DNA from: Paenibacillus farraposensis
Lineage (GTDB): Bacteria; Bacillota; Bacilli; Paenibacillales; Paenibacillaceae
Direction: 5' to 3'
Assembly: GCF_020736845.1 (NCBI RefSeq)
Contig: NZ_JAFFQR010000105.1
Coordinates: 303,513-367,512, forward strand
DNA length: 64,000 nucleotides
In this document: positions 47,048-55,958 of the stretch, piece after piece
How the letters are laid out: the number at the start of each line of letters is the position of its first letter
How positions within the stretch are numbered: position 1 is the stretch's first letter
The notes under the pieces: model-generated
Seen by the model: only the letters and a program-made list of their open reading frames with translations
Databases searched by the model: none
What the model was told of the DNA's origin: nothing
Translations under genes and position numbers: made by a program

Positions 47048-48256
47048 TCATCCTTCCTTGCCCTGTTGGACAAGGGAGTCAACTACTCGGCTACCCCGAT
47101 TATTCCACAGATGCGTAAGAATAAGCGCCAGCAGCAAAATCAGAGTAAACCCTCCTAAAATCCAGAGACTAGCCGTCACTGGCCATTCGCTCATGCTCCA
47201 GCCTATTACATATTGAAGCACCGAGCCGCCAATACCGCCCGACGCAATCAGGATACTGGTCGTCCGCTCGGTCATTCCCGGAATCAGCACGTTGGCATAG
47301 ACGAGCGCGATACAGAAGAGTCCAGACATGAATATACCTGTACCAAAAATTAGAAGGTATGTAGCCCATTGGTTGGATATAAATACCATGGCAACTAAGA
47401 AACAGAAAGTGCCGATTGCACTCCATAGCAGGAAAGGAATATATCCTGCAGACTCTGCAATCCTTCCTGAGAACATACGACCAATGATCATTGCAATCCA
47501 AAGCACGCTGACACCCAGCGAGGCTACGGATCCCTGAAGCTGTAGCATCTCTGTCAGAATAGAAGGTAGGAAGTTCATGAGCCCCAGTTCAAGACCCATA
47601 TAAACAAAGAAGAATATAATGAAGATTCCTAGCAATACACGATGTTGGCCTGCGTAACGGGCTTTTTCAACTGAACGTTCAGTAGTTCGGATGTCTGCTT
47701 GGGTAAGGTGAGAGGAGGCGGAAGCAGGCATGGTAAGCCAAAATAGCACTAGGATAAAAGTGAGAAGGGCGATGGTGTAAAAGATTAGATTCCACATTCC
47801 AAGCCAGATATACAGGCTTACGATCGCTGGAATAAGCAGTGCGCCAAGTGCAAAATAGACATCCAGCTTAGACATGGCTACGGCTTTTTGCTCTTCCGTG
47901 AACTCAATGGTAAACGCTCCGATGGACGACTCAATGATGCCTGAGCCGAAGCCCACCCAGATGACCATTACGATGATCCAATTCCACGAGGGTAGTACAC
48001 CCAGGATAGTGCACGCTGCCACGATACTGCCCAGGGCAATGGATAGCATAGACTTGCGACCCATGTGCAGAGCCATGAAGGGGCTGAGCAGAACCCCGAC
48101 AAGAAACCCGAAAAACTGCAGGAACAGCAGTAATCCACCATCACTGTACCCGCGTCCATAGTGAGGCAGTAAAGTCGGCAGTAATGGCCCAAGTACCACG
48201 CTAGTGATGCCGATTAACAGATAGAAAGCACAACTTAAAGCGAATAGTCTCTTCAA
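47048..48256 (-). CDS. MFS transporter of the azasugar-like operon
   Basis: The 402-residue protein has twelve membrane segments, with the motif-A-like FMALHMGRKSML near 61 and a long central loop near 175-205. It begins with TTG 48256 preceded by GGAGGG at seven bases. It resembles fucose/glucose-type and drug-type MFS proteins. As first gene of the operon with aminotransferase, dehydrogenase and phosphatase genes, it would export the product or import the substrate. Its 3' end is duplicated in diverged form downstream. Confidence 0.85.
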   Translation of the reverse strand: MKRLFALSCAFYLLIGITSVVLGPLLPTLLPHYGRGYSDGGLLLFLQFFGFLVGVLLSPFMALHMGRKSMLSIALGSIVAACTILGVLPSWNWIIVMVIWVGFGSGIIESSIGAFTIEFTEEQKAVAMSKLDVYFALGALLIPAIVSLYIWLGMWNLIFYTIALLTFILVLFWLTMPASASSHLTQADIRTTERSVEKARYAGQHRVLLGIFIIFFFVYMGLELGLMNFLPSILTEMLQLQGSVASLGVSVLWIAMIIGRMFSGRIAESAGYIPFLLWSAIGTFCFLVAMVFISNQWATYLLIFGTGIFMSGLFCIALVYANVLIPGMTERTTSILIASGGIGGSVLQYVIGWSMSEWPVTASLWILGGFTLILLLALILTHLWNNRGSRVVDSLVQQGKEG

Positions 48257-48907
48257 GGCCTGTCCCTCCAGTAGGTCATTTTTTTTATATGAGTAGTATA
48301 TATATTTTTGTATATGTTTATGATACCTTTCGGCTGATTCTCTGCAAAGAAAGCTATTCTCGTAGAAGGAGACTCCGGGGAACTAGTAATTCAGAAAGTC
48401 ATATATGCGCTTGAATTCAGGTAAGCTTCCAATTCAAGATGAGATCGATGTTATTTCTGTTCATTTTTTTTAAAGACTGTATCAAGTATTTCGTAAGAAA
48501 AGAGGGAAATTTTGTGTCATTGGTCAAGATGAAGGAGAGCTCTCAACCAGTTTTATAATTAAATAAAATTCCATTTTTGTTTATTATAGTATAAAAGACA
48601 TAAGTATGATAAAATGTGCGCGCGACAGTACATGGAGCTAAACAAATTAATGTTCCAAATTAGATTAAAATAGAATTGATGTTACAAAAAAAAGTATTTC
48701 TAGAAGTTCATATTCACAAAATCCGTATTTTGTACATATGTTAATATCAGTACTATAAAACAGGACAAATAAAAACACGCCCTATCTCGGACGTGTCTTA
48801 TCAAGGGGAAATCTCTAAGGTGTACTAAATAATATACCCACTTGTTATATAGATTACAGTACATAATTACCAAAAAGTTCAAAGAAACTCCTAAAACTTA
48901 TAAAGTG
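48257..48907. other. AT-rich intergenic region
   Basis: No gene is seen. It should hold the promoter of the minus-strand operon. The one firm structure is a minus-strand terminator-like hairpin at 48767-48796, which would end a transcript coming from 48.9-49.1 kb. Confidence 0.4.
48767..48796 (-). terminator. Minus-strand terminator
   Basis: An 8-bp stem (ACACGTCC / GGGCGTGT with one G-T pair) is followed on the minus strand by TTTTTAT. It lies beyond the small frameshifted gene at 48908-49125. Confidence 0.6.
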
Positions 48908-49125
48908 TTACTCTGAATCTACTATATTGAAATAGCCTTCTATTTCATGGTCTATTCCTAAAAAGTTAGCTCCAACAGCAAAAAAAGCCCTTTTACAATT
49001 GAAATGTGTTTATCTACATATTCTCTTTCCCAAATACAAGCCACAGTTTCAAAGGTTACCTTCCCCTTTTCTCTGAAAATATTCTCTGTTTTCTGGTCCG
49101 CTCGATTTCTGAGTCGGTTGATCAT
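48908..49125 (-). pseudogene. Small frameshifted gene of unknown family
   Basis: From ATG 49125 the frame gives a plausible protein (MINRLRNRADQKTENIF, then VTFETVACIWEREYVDKHI); at a run of seven T near 48988 it goes out of frame, and adding one T continues it as FFAVGANFLGIDHEIEGYF to a stop at 48908. Coding-like codons also extend upstream to about 49190 without a start. I do not recognise the family. A minus-strand terminator follows, which supports former expression. Confidence 0.4.
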
Positions 49126-49327
49126 TTTTCTTGTAGCTATAAAAGGTTTATTTAGATCGATTGGTTTCTTTTTATTTAATTATCCATTTTAATTGGAAAA
49201 ATGGTAAATTATATTATCTTGATTTAATATATAGTTTTGTACATAATAGATTTGTGTCATAAATGCCAAAAAAAGGAGGATAGTGTTTTTTTATGTAATT
49301 GCAACAACAAAAATTTGAGGGAGATGA

Positions 49328-50338
49328 ATGGATTTGAAGTTCAAGAGCATATGCTCGTTGGCTGTTGTAAGTATGCTTTCATTCACGTTACATACATAGA
49401 TCAAACGGGCAAAGTGTTTGTAAACAAGGAAAGTTTAAGGAAGGAAGTTATTCCCCTAGAACCGGTAAGTCAGGTTACATACAAGGGTTCGGAGCCTTCC
49501 CTCCCATCCGCAAGTCTGGTTACGTACCAAAAATCGGGATCTTCCAGCCTGTCCGTAACTCAGAATACTTATAAAGATTCAACGGGACAAATTTATATTT
49601 TTCCTGTATTACAACCTAAACCGGATTGTATGGTAGGAAATCATTCAATATCTACACCAATGGACTTTAGCACTAACGCTGCAAGTTTCCCCGTATGCCG
49701 GGACCTGAGAAATGGGGCATATCGTGGAGTATATTCACATATAGGATATGCATGGGCAACGACCCGAATTCATCTACCGAGTAAAAAAGAAATTTACGAG
49801 AATCCGTCTAAATACACTAGTAGTACAGGATACGTCTATATGGGCGGTTGGGGAAATACGAATAATGCTGTAGATGCAGGTTTACAGCATAGCCCAAAGT
49901 TTAATGACTGGGCCCCCTTCTTGCTGATCGAGGGTAATGGTGGTCGCTTAACGTTTACCCCAAGATTTGAAGGAGATCAGGACATTCAAATGAAATTTTA
50001 TGTTCCATCTGATGGTGTTGTTGCTTTAGTTATTTCTGGTCATGATATTAGCGGTACGAAAGTTACAAAAACCTTCACCGGGCCAGCTCCAGGTTGGACT
50101 TCTACTGGTAACGGTAACCTCATAAAACGAATGACAAGTATGGCCCAAATTCAAGATCACGAGAATTACAGAGATGGTTCCTACATCAAAAATGTTGCTT
50201 GGTATGGTTCTTAGTTCAGAAGATAATATTCCATGGCGAGGTTCCCAAACCTATGGATTTTGTTCATCCCCACGAAATAAAGTGTTTATAGATTTCGTTC
50301 ATGCAGGAAGAGAAACGATTGATAATATCTTAGAATAA
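49328..50338 (+). pseudogene. Frameshifted secreted protein (possibly YrpD-like)
   Basis: Three frames combine into one secreted protein of about 335 residues. ATG 49328 (GAGGGAGATGA upstream) encodes a clear signal peptide, MDLKFKSICSLAVVSMLSF, which hits a stop near 49400; one frame over the protein continues with YIDQTGKVFVNKESL and runs to 50214; there the frame WYGS stops, and removing one T continues it as SEDNIPWRGSQTYGF to a stop at 50338. The middle contains GAYRGVYSHIGYAWA and YMGGWGN...AVDAG, which from memory resembles the B. subtilis secreted protein YrpD. Two single-base lesions either inactivate it or are sequence errors. Confidence 0.6.
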
Positions 50339-50382
50339 ATTTTATCGGAGGGGCTTTACCTCTCCTTTTAAGGAGGAAACTT

Positions 50383-51213
50383 ATGGAAAAGATGCTGTTC
50401 AAGATTTTGATTTTAAGTGTGATGATTTTTTGCTTTTCTCAAGAAGTTCTTACTGGAAAATTATCAGCTGAGAGTATAGCTCCTAGCACGACAATTCTAA
50501 AAATTAATAACTATTATGTTTTATTTACGACGCCCCAAGCCCCTTATATTGATAAGAACAACCGCTTCATGGTACCTTTGCGATCTATTAACGATTTATT
50601 GGGGGGGCACACGTCGTATGACCCGGCTTCCAAAACGGCTACTATACAGTTTGGTTCGCATCAGGTTAAGTTCAAAATAAACTCAACAGAGATTGTTACG
50701 GATTCAAGTACGTCCATGATGGATACCTTTCCAGTGCTTAATAAAAATGCAATGTTTGTTCCTTTGGGGGTGCTTACGACGCAACTAATAATACATCAGG
50801 AGTGGGATCAACAAAATAAACTGTACTCTCTTTCGGGGAAGGAATTAATGAAGACACCTATGATGGAGAACGTTGAGGATTTGGATAAAGTACCGGTAGA
50901 CAATGAGAATGCTTTCCATTTGTTATCGTACAAATTAACCTTGGAGAAGGAAAAGGTTAATTTAACTTTCACAGCTAAAAATATAACGGGCAAGAAACTT
51001 GATGAGGGTATTGAAGACTTAAATACCACTTTTATTTTTAATAATGGTAGCACAGCAATTGAAGATCGAAATCGTAAACGGCCAAGTATAGAAAAGGATG
51101 AAATCGTTACACGTAGTAAGGACATACCATACCCAGGCACAATCGAAAATAAAAAAATCATAAGGGAGAAACTGGAGTATATCCTTTTTAAGGGAAGAAC
51201 TCTTAAACGATAA
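50383..51213 (+). CDS. Secreted copper-amine-oxidase-N (stalk) domain protein
   Basis: The 276-residue protein starts with a signal peptide (MEKMLFKILILSVMIF, cleavage probably near 28-31) followed by a stalk domain (about 38-150) with FMVPLRSINDLLG and MFVPLGVL motifs. The C-terminal part (about 155-276) is charged and lysine-rich and unlike anything I know. TTAAGGAGG precedes ATG. It follows the frameshifted secreted gene by 44 bp and may be co-transcribed with it. A cell-surface role is likely. Confidence 0.75.
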   Translation: MEKMLFKILILSVMIFCFSQEVLTGKLSAESIAPSTTILKINNYYVLFTTPQAPYIDKNNRFMVPLRSINDLLGGHTSYDPASKTATIQFGSHQVKFKINSTEIVTDSSTSMMDTFPVLNKNAMFVPLGVLTTQLIIHQEWDQQNKLYSLSGKELMKTPMMENVEDLDKVPVDNENAFHLLSYKLTLEKEKVNLTFTAKNITGKKLDEGIEDLNTTFIFNNGSTAIEDRNRKRPSIEKDEIVTRSKDIPYPGTIENKKIIREKLEYILFKGRTLKR

Positions 51214-51335
51214 GCTGATATACCAGACGATATCGTTTTTCTTGTAAGAGATACATAGTAATGGGTAAGAATACAGTTAAGTATGATCAAACACTACGCC
51301 GTACTTGGCTTGGTGTCGAATCAGCAAAAACCAAA

Positions 51336-51372
51336 AAGCCCCTGATCCGCATATCTCACGGATCAGGGGCTT
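51336..51372 (-). terminator. Terminator of the MerR-CMD operon
   Basis: A perfect 14-bp stem (AAGCCCCTGATCCG / CGGATCAGGGGCTT) with a nine-base loop is followed on the minus strand by TTTTTGG. It lies 150 bp beyond the decarboxylase stop and also between convergent genes. Confidence 0.8.
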
Positions 51373-51521
51373 CAACAAATATCTCAAAACCTATTGAATC
51401 TACTGGCAAAACACACGGTTTTCGTTATCGGGGCTGGAGTTCGTTGAACTAACGTATCCGTTAGTTGAAGGATACACCGTTACATTTGAAGCCTTTATCG
51501 AACCTAACATTCATGTTGGAA

Positions 51522-52292
51522 TTAATGCGATAAGAAGATCTCTTTCGCAACTTTAATAGCATTCAGCACTTTAGGAAATCCCGTATATGGGGAACAGTGT
51601 AACAATGCCTCAATAGCTTCTTGTCTTGTTAACCCTACACGAATTGCAGCATTGAGATGTACATGCAACTGCGGCTCGCATCCACCTTGAGCAGTTAAGG
51701 CTCCTAATGTTACGAGTTGACGTAGTTTGGGATTTAATCCTGGGCGGCTATAGACTTCACCGAAAGTAAATTCGATGATTTGTTCAGCTAGTAGAGGAGC
51801 AATATCAGCAAGGGAATCAACAACCGCTTCGCCATGTTTGCCGTCGATTTCCTGAAGTTTTGCCAAGCCTCTTTCTCGTCGTTCTTCTACATTTTGTAGT
51901 AGCTCGTCCTCGATATTTACTTCGATATTTTGTTCAGCAAAAAGTTGTTTTGCAACACCAACAGCATTTAAAACACGAGGAAAACCACAAAACGGAATAC
52001 AATGGGTTGCAATTTCTATAATTTCGTTCGGCGTAATCCCAACTTTTAAGCCGAAGTTCATGTGCCATTTGAGTTGATTTGGAGTATCACCTAATGAGAT
52101 TAACGCAGAGATTGCGATCATTTCTCTTTGTTGATAGGTTAGTACGGGATTACTAAAAAGTTGCCCGAAAAATTCAATAATGTATCTACTGATGTGCGGG
52201 GATACATCACTTAAACCATTAATGACTTCCTGAATACCTGCTTCATTAGTTTCTTGAAATAGTTTTTTTCCAATTTCATATGGTGAGTTCAT
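51522..52292 (-). CDS. Two-domain carboxymuconolactone decarboxylase family protein
   Basis: The 256-residue protein contains two AhpD/CMD-like repeats (about 20-118 and 145-250). Each has an EMIAIS/QLVTLG helix followed by the H-rich LKWHMNFGLKVG or LHVHLNAAIRVG segment and a GFPRVLNA/GFPKVLNA end. The redox CxxC of AhpD is not present, so it is nearer the decarboxylase or antioxidant-like subgroup. The gene overlaps the end of the MerR gene by four bases (ATGA) and is probably controlled by it. In Bacillus a similar pair belongs to the AdhR aldehyde-stress regulon. Confidence 0.85.
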   Translation of the reverse strand: MNSPYEIGKKLFQETNEAGIQEVINGLSDVSPHISRYIIEFFGQLFSNPVLTYQQREMIAISALISLGDTPNQLKWHMNFGLKVGITPNEIIEIATHCIPFCGFPRVLNAVGVAKQLFAEQNIEVNIEDELLQNVEERRERGLAKLQEIDGKHGEAVVDSLADIAPLLAEQIIEFTFGEVYSRPGLNPKLRQLVTLGALTAQGGCEPQLHVHLNAAIRVGLTRQEAIEALLHCSPYTGFPKVLNAIKVAKEIFLSH

Positions 52293-52683
52293 TGCTCAAC
52301 AGCTACCTCCAGTTGCGGGTTCTCTAATTCCCATTGACGGTAAATCTCTATTTTTTCGTTAATGACTTTATAATGTTCTTGAAGCCTCTCGATCTGTTCC
52401 GCTAACTTGTTCTTATGGACTTCCAACAGAATTCTCCTTTCTTTGGTCGTAGCGGAACCTTGTCTTCTCAAGTCAGCGATCTGTTGCATTTGTCGAATGG
52501 TCATTCCTGTTGAAGCCTTACCAAAAAACGAATCCATGCTAAATCGTTTGCAGAATATTGGCGGCGACCGTTCGAACCCCTCTCTATTGCATGAATCAGA
52601 CCGTTTTTTTCGTAGTAGCGCAAGGTGTATGCAGTGATGCCGGTAAGGTTGGAAATGTCTTGGATGCTTAAATATTTGTCCAT
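52289..52683 (-). pseudogene. Frameshifted MerR-family regulator
   Basis: ATG 52683 opens a MerR DNA-binding domain (YLSIQDISNLTGITAYTLRYYEKNGLI, then an arginine-containing wing). At about 52515 the frame ends in RLQQE-stop; one frame over it continues as TGMTIRQMQQIADLRRQG and a dimerisation helix to a stop at 52289. One missing base, perhaps an A in CAACA, explains it. Everything else is intact, including a textbook MerR promoter, so the gene may be functional with a sequence error or recently inactivated. It overlaps the decarboxylase gene. Confidence 0.7.
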
Positions 52684-52689
52684 AGTCAC

Positions 52690-52720
52690 ATCTTACATCT
52701 TAGAGCGCACTCTAAGTCAA
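52690..52720 (-). promoter_or_regulatory. MerR-type promoter with 19-bp spacer and operator dyad
   Basis: On the minus strand TTGACT and TAAGAT are separated by 19 bp, and the spacer contains the perfect dyad CTTAGAG-TGCG-CTCTAAG (overlapping the -35). A long spacer with an operator inside is the hallmark of MerR-activated promoters. The -10 ends seven bases before ATG 52683, so the transcript should be almost or fully leaderless. Confidence 0.8.
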
Positions 52721-53049
52721 TAGTGACACGCTAAAACGATGCAAAGAAGCTTCTGTCAGCTTCGCTGGTACTACCCCTAGAAGGCACAAATAAGCCATGT
52801 TTAAGAAAGTTGTGTCACCGTATCCTTCAACGGGTCAAACTTCGTGTCATTTTAATATCCAAACTTATCCATATTATTAACTGCAGTTCTCATTTCTTCA
52901 TCAGACAAAAATGTATAGATCATGGTTGTTTAGTATAGACGAATGCCCTAACTGATTCTTTCACTCATTGACTGCTGGACTAGGTCGTTATAAAGAAGCT
53001 TTGTATCATTCCCCTCTTCAACAGTTAATCGAAACACTTTTTCACTTAA
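52721..53049. other. Intergenic region with coding-like scraps
   Basis: Two minus-strand scraps look coding: MIYTFLSDEEMRTAVNNMDK (ending near 52856) and VFRLTVEEGNDTKLLYNDL (about 52950-53040), each stopped quickly. They may be relics of one gene. A degenerate 70-bp repeat at 52753-52820 also recurs at 60238-60300. Confidence 0.35.
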
Positions 53050-54420
53050 TCAATCTACTTTTTTTACCTCTAAATTTTTATCGAATATCATAGCTTTTTG
53101 TTCTTTCCTTTCAAAAATAGGCCAATCTAAACTATTTTCATGATTAGGTGTGCCGTTTTTAATAAAGCTAAGGAAATACTCCTGAATTTGGTTGGATAAA
53201 CTCTGTGCTTCTTCGCGATTGACACCCTCAAGCATCGGAGCGTTTTCCCACTTATCGAAATTCCCAAAAACAAATGGTAAATCCATACAATGACAAGCTA
53301 AAATGTAAGGTTTAGGTGATTGATAGTTGAAATTAAATACATAAGTGTTACTATCAACATCATTTAAATCAGTCATCAAATCATAGGTTGGAAACTTAAA
53401 AAGAGCATTTGAACTTGACTCCACTATTTCCAAATAGTTATCTTCGTGTTTCAAGCTAGTATGATGGAGAAATGCTGCATTTTCTTCAGCTGTTAATCCC
53501 GCCATAACATTTACTTTACTACCAGAGATTCGAACTGCTTCACTAATAATATTCCCTTTTAATAATATGCCGTCTATAATGGGGAAAAAGGTAGTGGGGA
53601 TAAGCTCCTGTGTTCTGCGTTGTATTTCTTTTGCTACTTCTCCTTGTGCAGCTAATATTTGTTCAACAGGCACATCAACAAGCTTATCTTTATCCCTTTC
53701 GTCAATGCTTAGATTTTCTAATATTAAATGAGACAATTCAATTGATTCATTTTTATTAAGAGGATTAACGCCACCAGGCAAACTAAATAAAGCTGTACGA
53801 TTAAACATTCCCTTTACTTCTTCACATGCCATTAATGCAACAGAATACCACGCACCTGCTGATTGTCCAGCTACAGTGATTTGGTCGGGATCTCCGCCAA
53901 AACATTCAATGTTTTTCCTTACCCAATACAAAGCAGCAATTAAATCTTTTAATGCTAAGTTGCCTTCAGATATACCAGGTAAAAATAGATTACCTAAAGT
54001 GCCTAGTCGGTAATTCACTGTAACGACTACGACATCGCCGTTTGCAGCCAGTTGACTACCGTTGTACCATGGTAAAGAACCCCCTCCTGTCAAAAAGCCT
54101 CCTCCATGAATCCAAAAAACAACAGGTCGTTTTTCATCTGTACCTTTTGTCCATATGTTCAAACGGAAAGCATCCTCGCTCTGATTATGTTCTTCTTTCT
54201 TTGTCCCCATGACAGAAGCAAGACGATTGTTTAGTTGAGGAAAAATTGGCCCTGGTTTTGTTGCATCCCGTATTCCATTCCATTTCAGAGGTTCCCCAAC
54301 TTTCATAAATCTACCTTTATCAGCACCATAGGGAATATCATAAAATGCTAAAGTTCCTTTTTCTTCAGTTCCAACCAACTTACCTTGTTCACAGTCAGCC
54401 CTCAATTTATTATTTTCCAT
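53050..54420 (-). CDS. Type B carboxylesterase
   Basis: The 456-residue alpha/beta hydrolase has the oxyanion motif HGGGF near 104, the nucleophile serine in GQSAGAW near 188, an early FYDIPYG typical of type B esterases, and a late H in CHCMDLPFVF near 376 as catalytic histidine. It hydrolyses carboxylic esters in the cytosol (no signal peptide). It is slightly short for the family, mainly at the C-terminus. A TetR regulator lies 21 bp upstream on the same strand with an operator-like palindrome, so expression is probably induced by a ligand of that regulator. Confidence 0.88.
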   Translation of the reverse strand: MENNKLRADCEQGKLVGTEEKGTLAFYDIPYGADKGRFMKVGEPLKWNGIRDATKPGPIFPQLNNRLASVMGTKKEEHNQSEDAFRLNIWTKGTDEKRPVVFWIHGGGFLTGGGSLPWYNGSQLAANGDVVVVTVNYRLGTLGNLFLPGISEGNLALKDLIAALYWVRKNIECFGGDPDQITVAGQSAGAWYSVALMACEEVKGMFNRTALFSLPGGVNPLNKNESIELSHLILENLSIDERDKDKLVDVPVEQILAAQGEVAKEIQRRTQELIPTTFFPIIDGILLKGNIISEAVRISGSKVNVMAGLTAEENAAFLHHTSLKHEDNYLEIVESSSNALFKFPTYDLMTDLNDVDSNTYVFNFNYQSPKPYILACHCMDLPFVFGNFDKWENAPMLEGVNREEAQSLSNQIQEYFLSFIKNGTPNHENSLDWPIFERKEQKAMIFDKNLEVKKVD

Positions 54421-54441
54421 TTGAAAATTCTCCTTTTTTGA

Positions 54442-55032
54442 TTATCTTGTGGCTATTCCGTTCATAAAATGGCGTATTAAACCATTAACGAAGTTTGTAT
54501 CTATATTTTCCCTATACATAAAAATCTTTAAATATATCGGACTAAATAACATATCTAAGGCTATGTCTAAATCAATTTCAGATTGAATGATTCCTGCATG
54601 AATACCCATCTCCAGAATACTTTTTGCTTCCAATCTTCTTGGTTCAAAAAAATGAACATGGAATTTCTTTAAAAGATCCTCGTTTTCTACGATTGCTGAA
54701 ATCAAAGCTCTTCCTAACGTACTATCAAGAACTCTAGAGAGTTCAATGATTACTTGGCGAAAATTTTCTTCTACTGATAATAATGGATTAAATTTTACAC
54801 TTAAATCTGTAACATCTAAATAAATGCTTAATAATAGTTCCTCCTTATTTTTCCACCACCTATATATTGTTGCCTTGCTAGCTCCTGCATCTTTTGCAAT
54901 CCCTTCAATCGTTAGGTTCGCAAAACTGGAATGTTCAAGTAACTTAATAGTTGAGCTTATAATGGCTGCCTTAGATGATTCATTCCTTGGTTTTCCAACT
55001 GAGCGTTTACCCTCTTTGGTATGTGTGTTCAT
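54442..55032 (-). CDS. TetR/AcrR family regulator
   Basis: The 196-residue protein has a TetR helix-turn-helix (about 15-65; LTIEGIAKDAGASKATIYRWWKNKEELL) and a helical ligand domain (about 85-190). AAAGGAGA precedes the ATG. It is transcribed with the esterase gene, and the palindrome GAAACG-TAT-CGTTTC lies 32 bp upstream of its start, so autorepression and control of the esterase are likely. Confidence 0.88.
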   Translation of the reverse strand: MNTHTKEGKRSVGKPRNESSKAAIISSTIKLLEHSSFANLTIEGIAKDAGASKATIYRWWKNKEELLLSIYLDVTDLSVKFNPLLSVEENFRQVIIELSRVLDSTLGRALISAIVENEDLLKKFHVHFFEPRRLEAKSILEMGIHAGIIQSEIDLDIALDMLFSPIYLKIFMYRENIDTNFVNGLIRHFMNGIATR

Positions 55033-55063
55033 TTCTATCTCCTTTCATAATCAATTATAAAAC

Positions 55064-55078
55064 GAAACGTATCGTTTC
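55064..55078 (-). promoter_or_regulatory. Candidate TetR operator
   Basis: The perfect palindrome GAAACG-TAT-CGTTTC lies just upstream of the TetR gene and its ribosome site, the usual position for an autoregulatory operator. Confidence 0.6.
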
Positions 55079-55620
55079 TAAACAAATTATAAACACCTAT
55101 ACATCAGCAGCACAAATATCTTGGAGGATGCCACCAGGATATTTTGGACAAATTGATTCCAATTTATTGATTAAAAAAACAGCACATACCTATTCATAAA
55201 GTCTTTGGTTACGCCTACTCTCAATAACTCCAACCAATATATCCGCCAGCAACCATGATTCCACTTCCATAGCAAGATGATGAAACACAGCGAAATCATG
55301 GTGCTTGCCCTCTTTGATTCGGCCCTCAGCTCCCGCGCTACGTGGGTTGCGTGAGACAAACGTCGGGAACGTAGAACGCCTTGGCCGGGGCGCTCTTACC
55401 CGGCCGTAAACACTTTAGATTGACATGAGTAGCATGGGCCTGTTTCCTTACTCTTGTCCTTCTTGCTCTAGTGCTCATTGATCGAGAATCCAGCCTTCAG
55501 GGCTCGAAACTCGAAGCGCCTCATGAAAAAAGGATGCTCCTGGATTGCTCCAAAAACACCCTTCTTCTTTATTTTACTCCTATACTACAACTGGCTTGAC
55601 GACAGGCTACTGTATACACA
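55079..55620. other. Non-coding region with higher-GC relic
   Basis: About 540 bases with no intact gene. The part at 55280-55420 is more GC-rich than its neighbours and gives short minus-strand coding scraps (for example KHHDFAVFHHLAMEVESWLL near 55200-55300) that I cannot place. It looks like a decayed insertion. Confidence 0.35.
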
Positions 55621-55900
55621 TCGTTAGTATGGGGTCCTCACAATTACCCCCAGAGAATAATACCAGTATCGCCGCCCGAATTGCTTCAAGAATCTTACGG
55701 TTTGCCGGGTGGTTCGGATTATCTATTACGCCTTCCCACGGGTCTTTTATACCCCCAAGAGTTACATATCACTTGAGGGGTTTCCGTTCTTCTAAACTGT
55801 TCGATGGCCCAATCATATGCTGCAACAATCGGGTCCCCCCTGCCTCATCTATACCCTCTCTTTCAAAATATTCGCGTGTCGGTCTGTTGGCAAAATTGAA
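55621..55900 (-). pseudogene. Relic of an S8 (subtilisin-like) serine peptidase
   Basis: Two minus-strand frames give pieces of a subtilase: PIVAAYDWAIEQFRRT then PQVICNSWGYKRP, and, one frame over, NPNHPANRKILEAIRA followed by ILVLFSGGNCEDP, which corresponds to the oxyanion-hole SAGN strand. The catalytic Asp, His and Ser regions are absent and stops interrupt both frames. It is an inactive remnant lying between the TetR/esterase pair and lutC. Confidence 0.55.
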
Positions 55901-55958
55901 CAAGCGCTCATGACACATGTGGTTACGCACCGGCGAGTACATGAACGCTCAGTATGGC

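Noticed and set aside
55545..55913. Plus-strand open frame of 122 codons
   Set aside because: It lies opposite the subtilase relic, whose minus-strand motifs are recognisable; the plus frame has no ribosome site or family.
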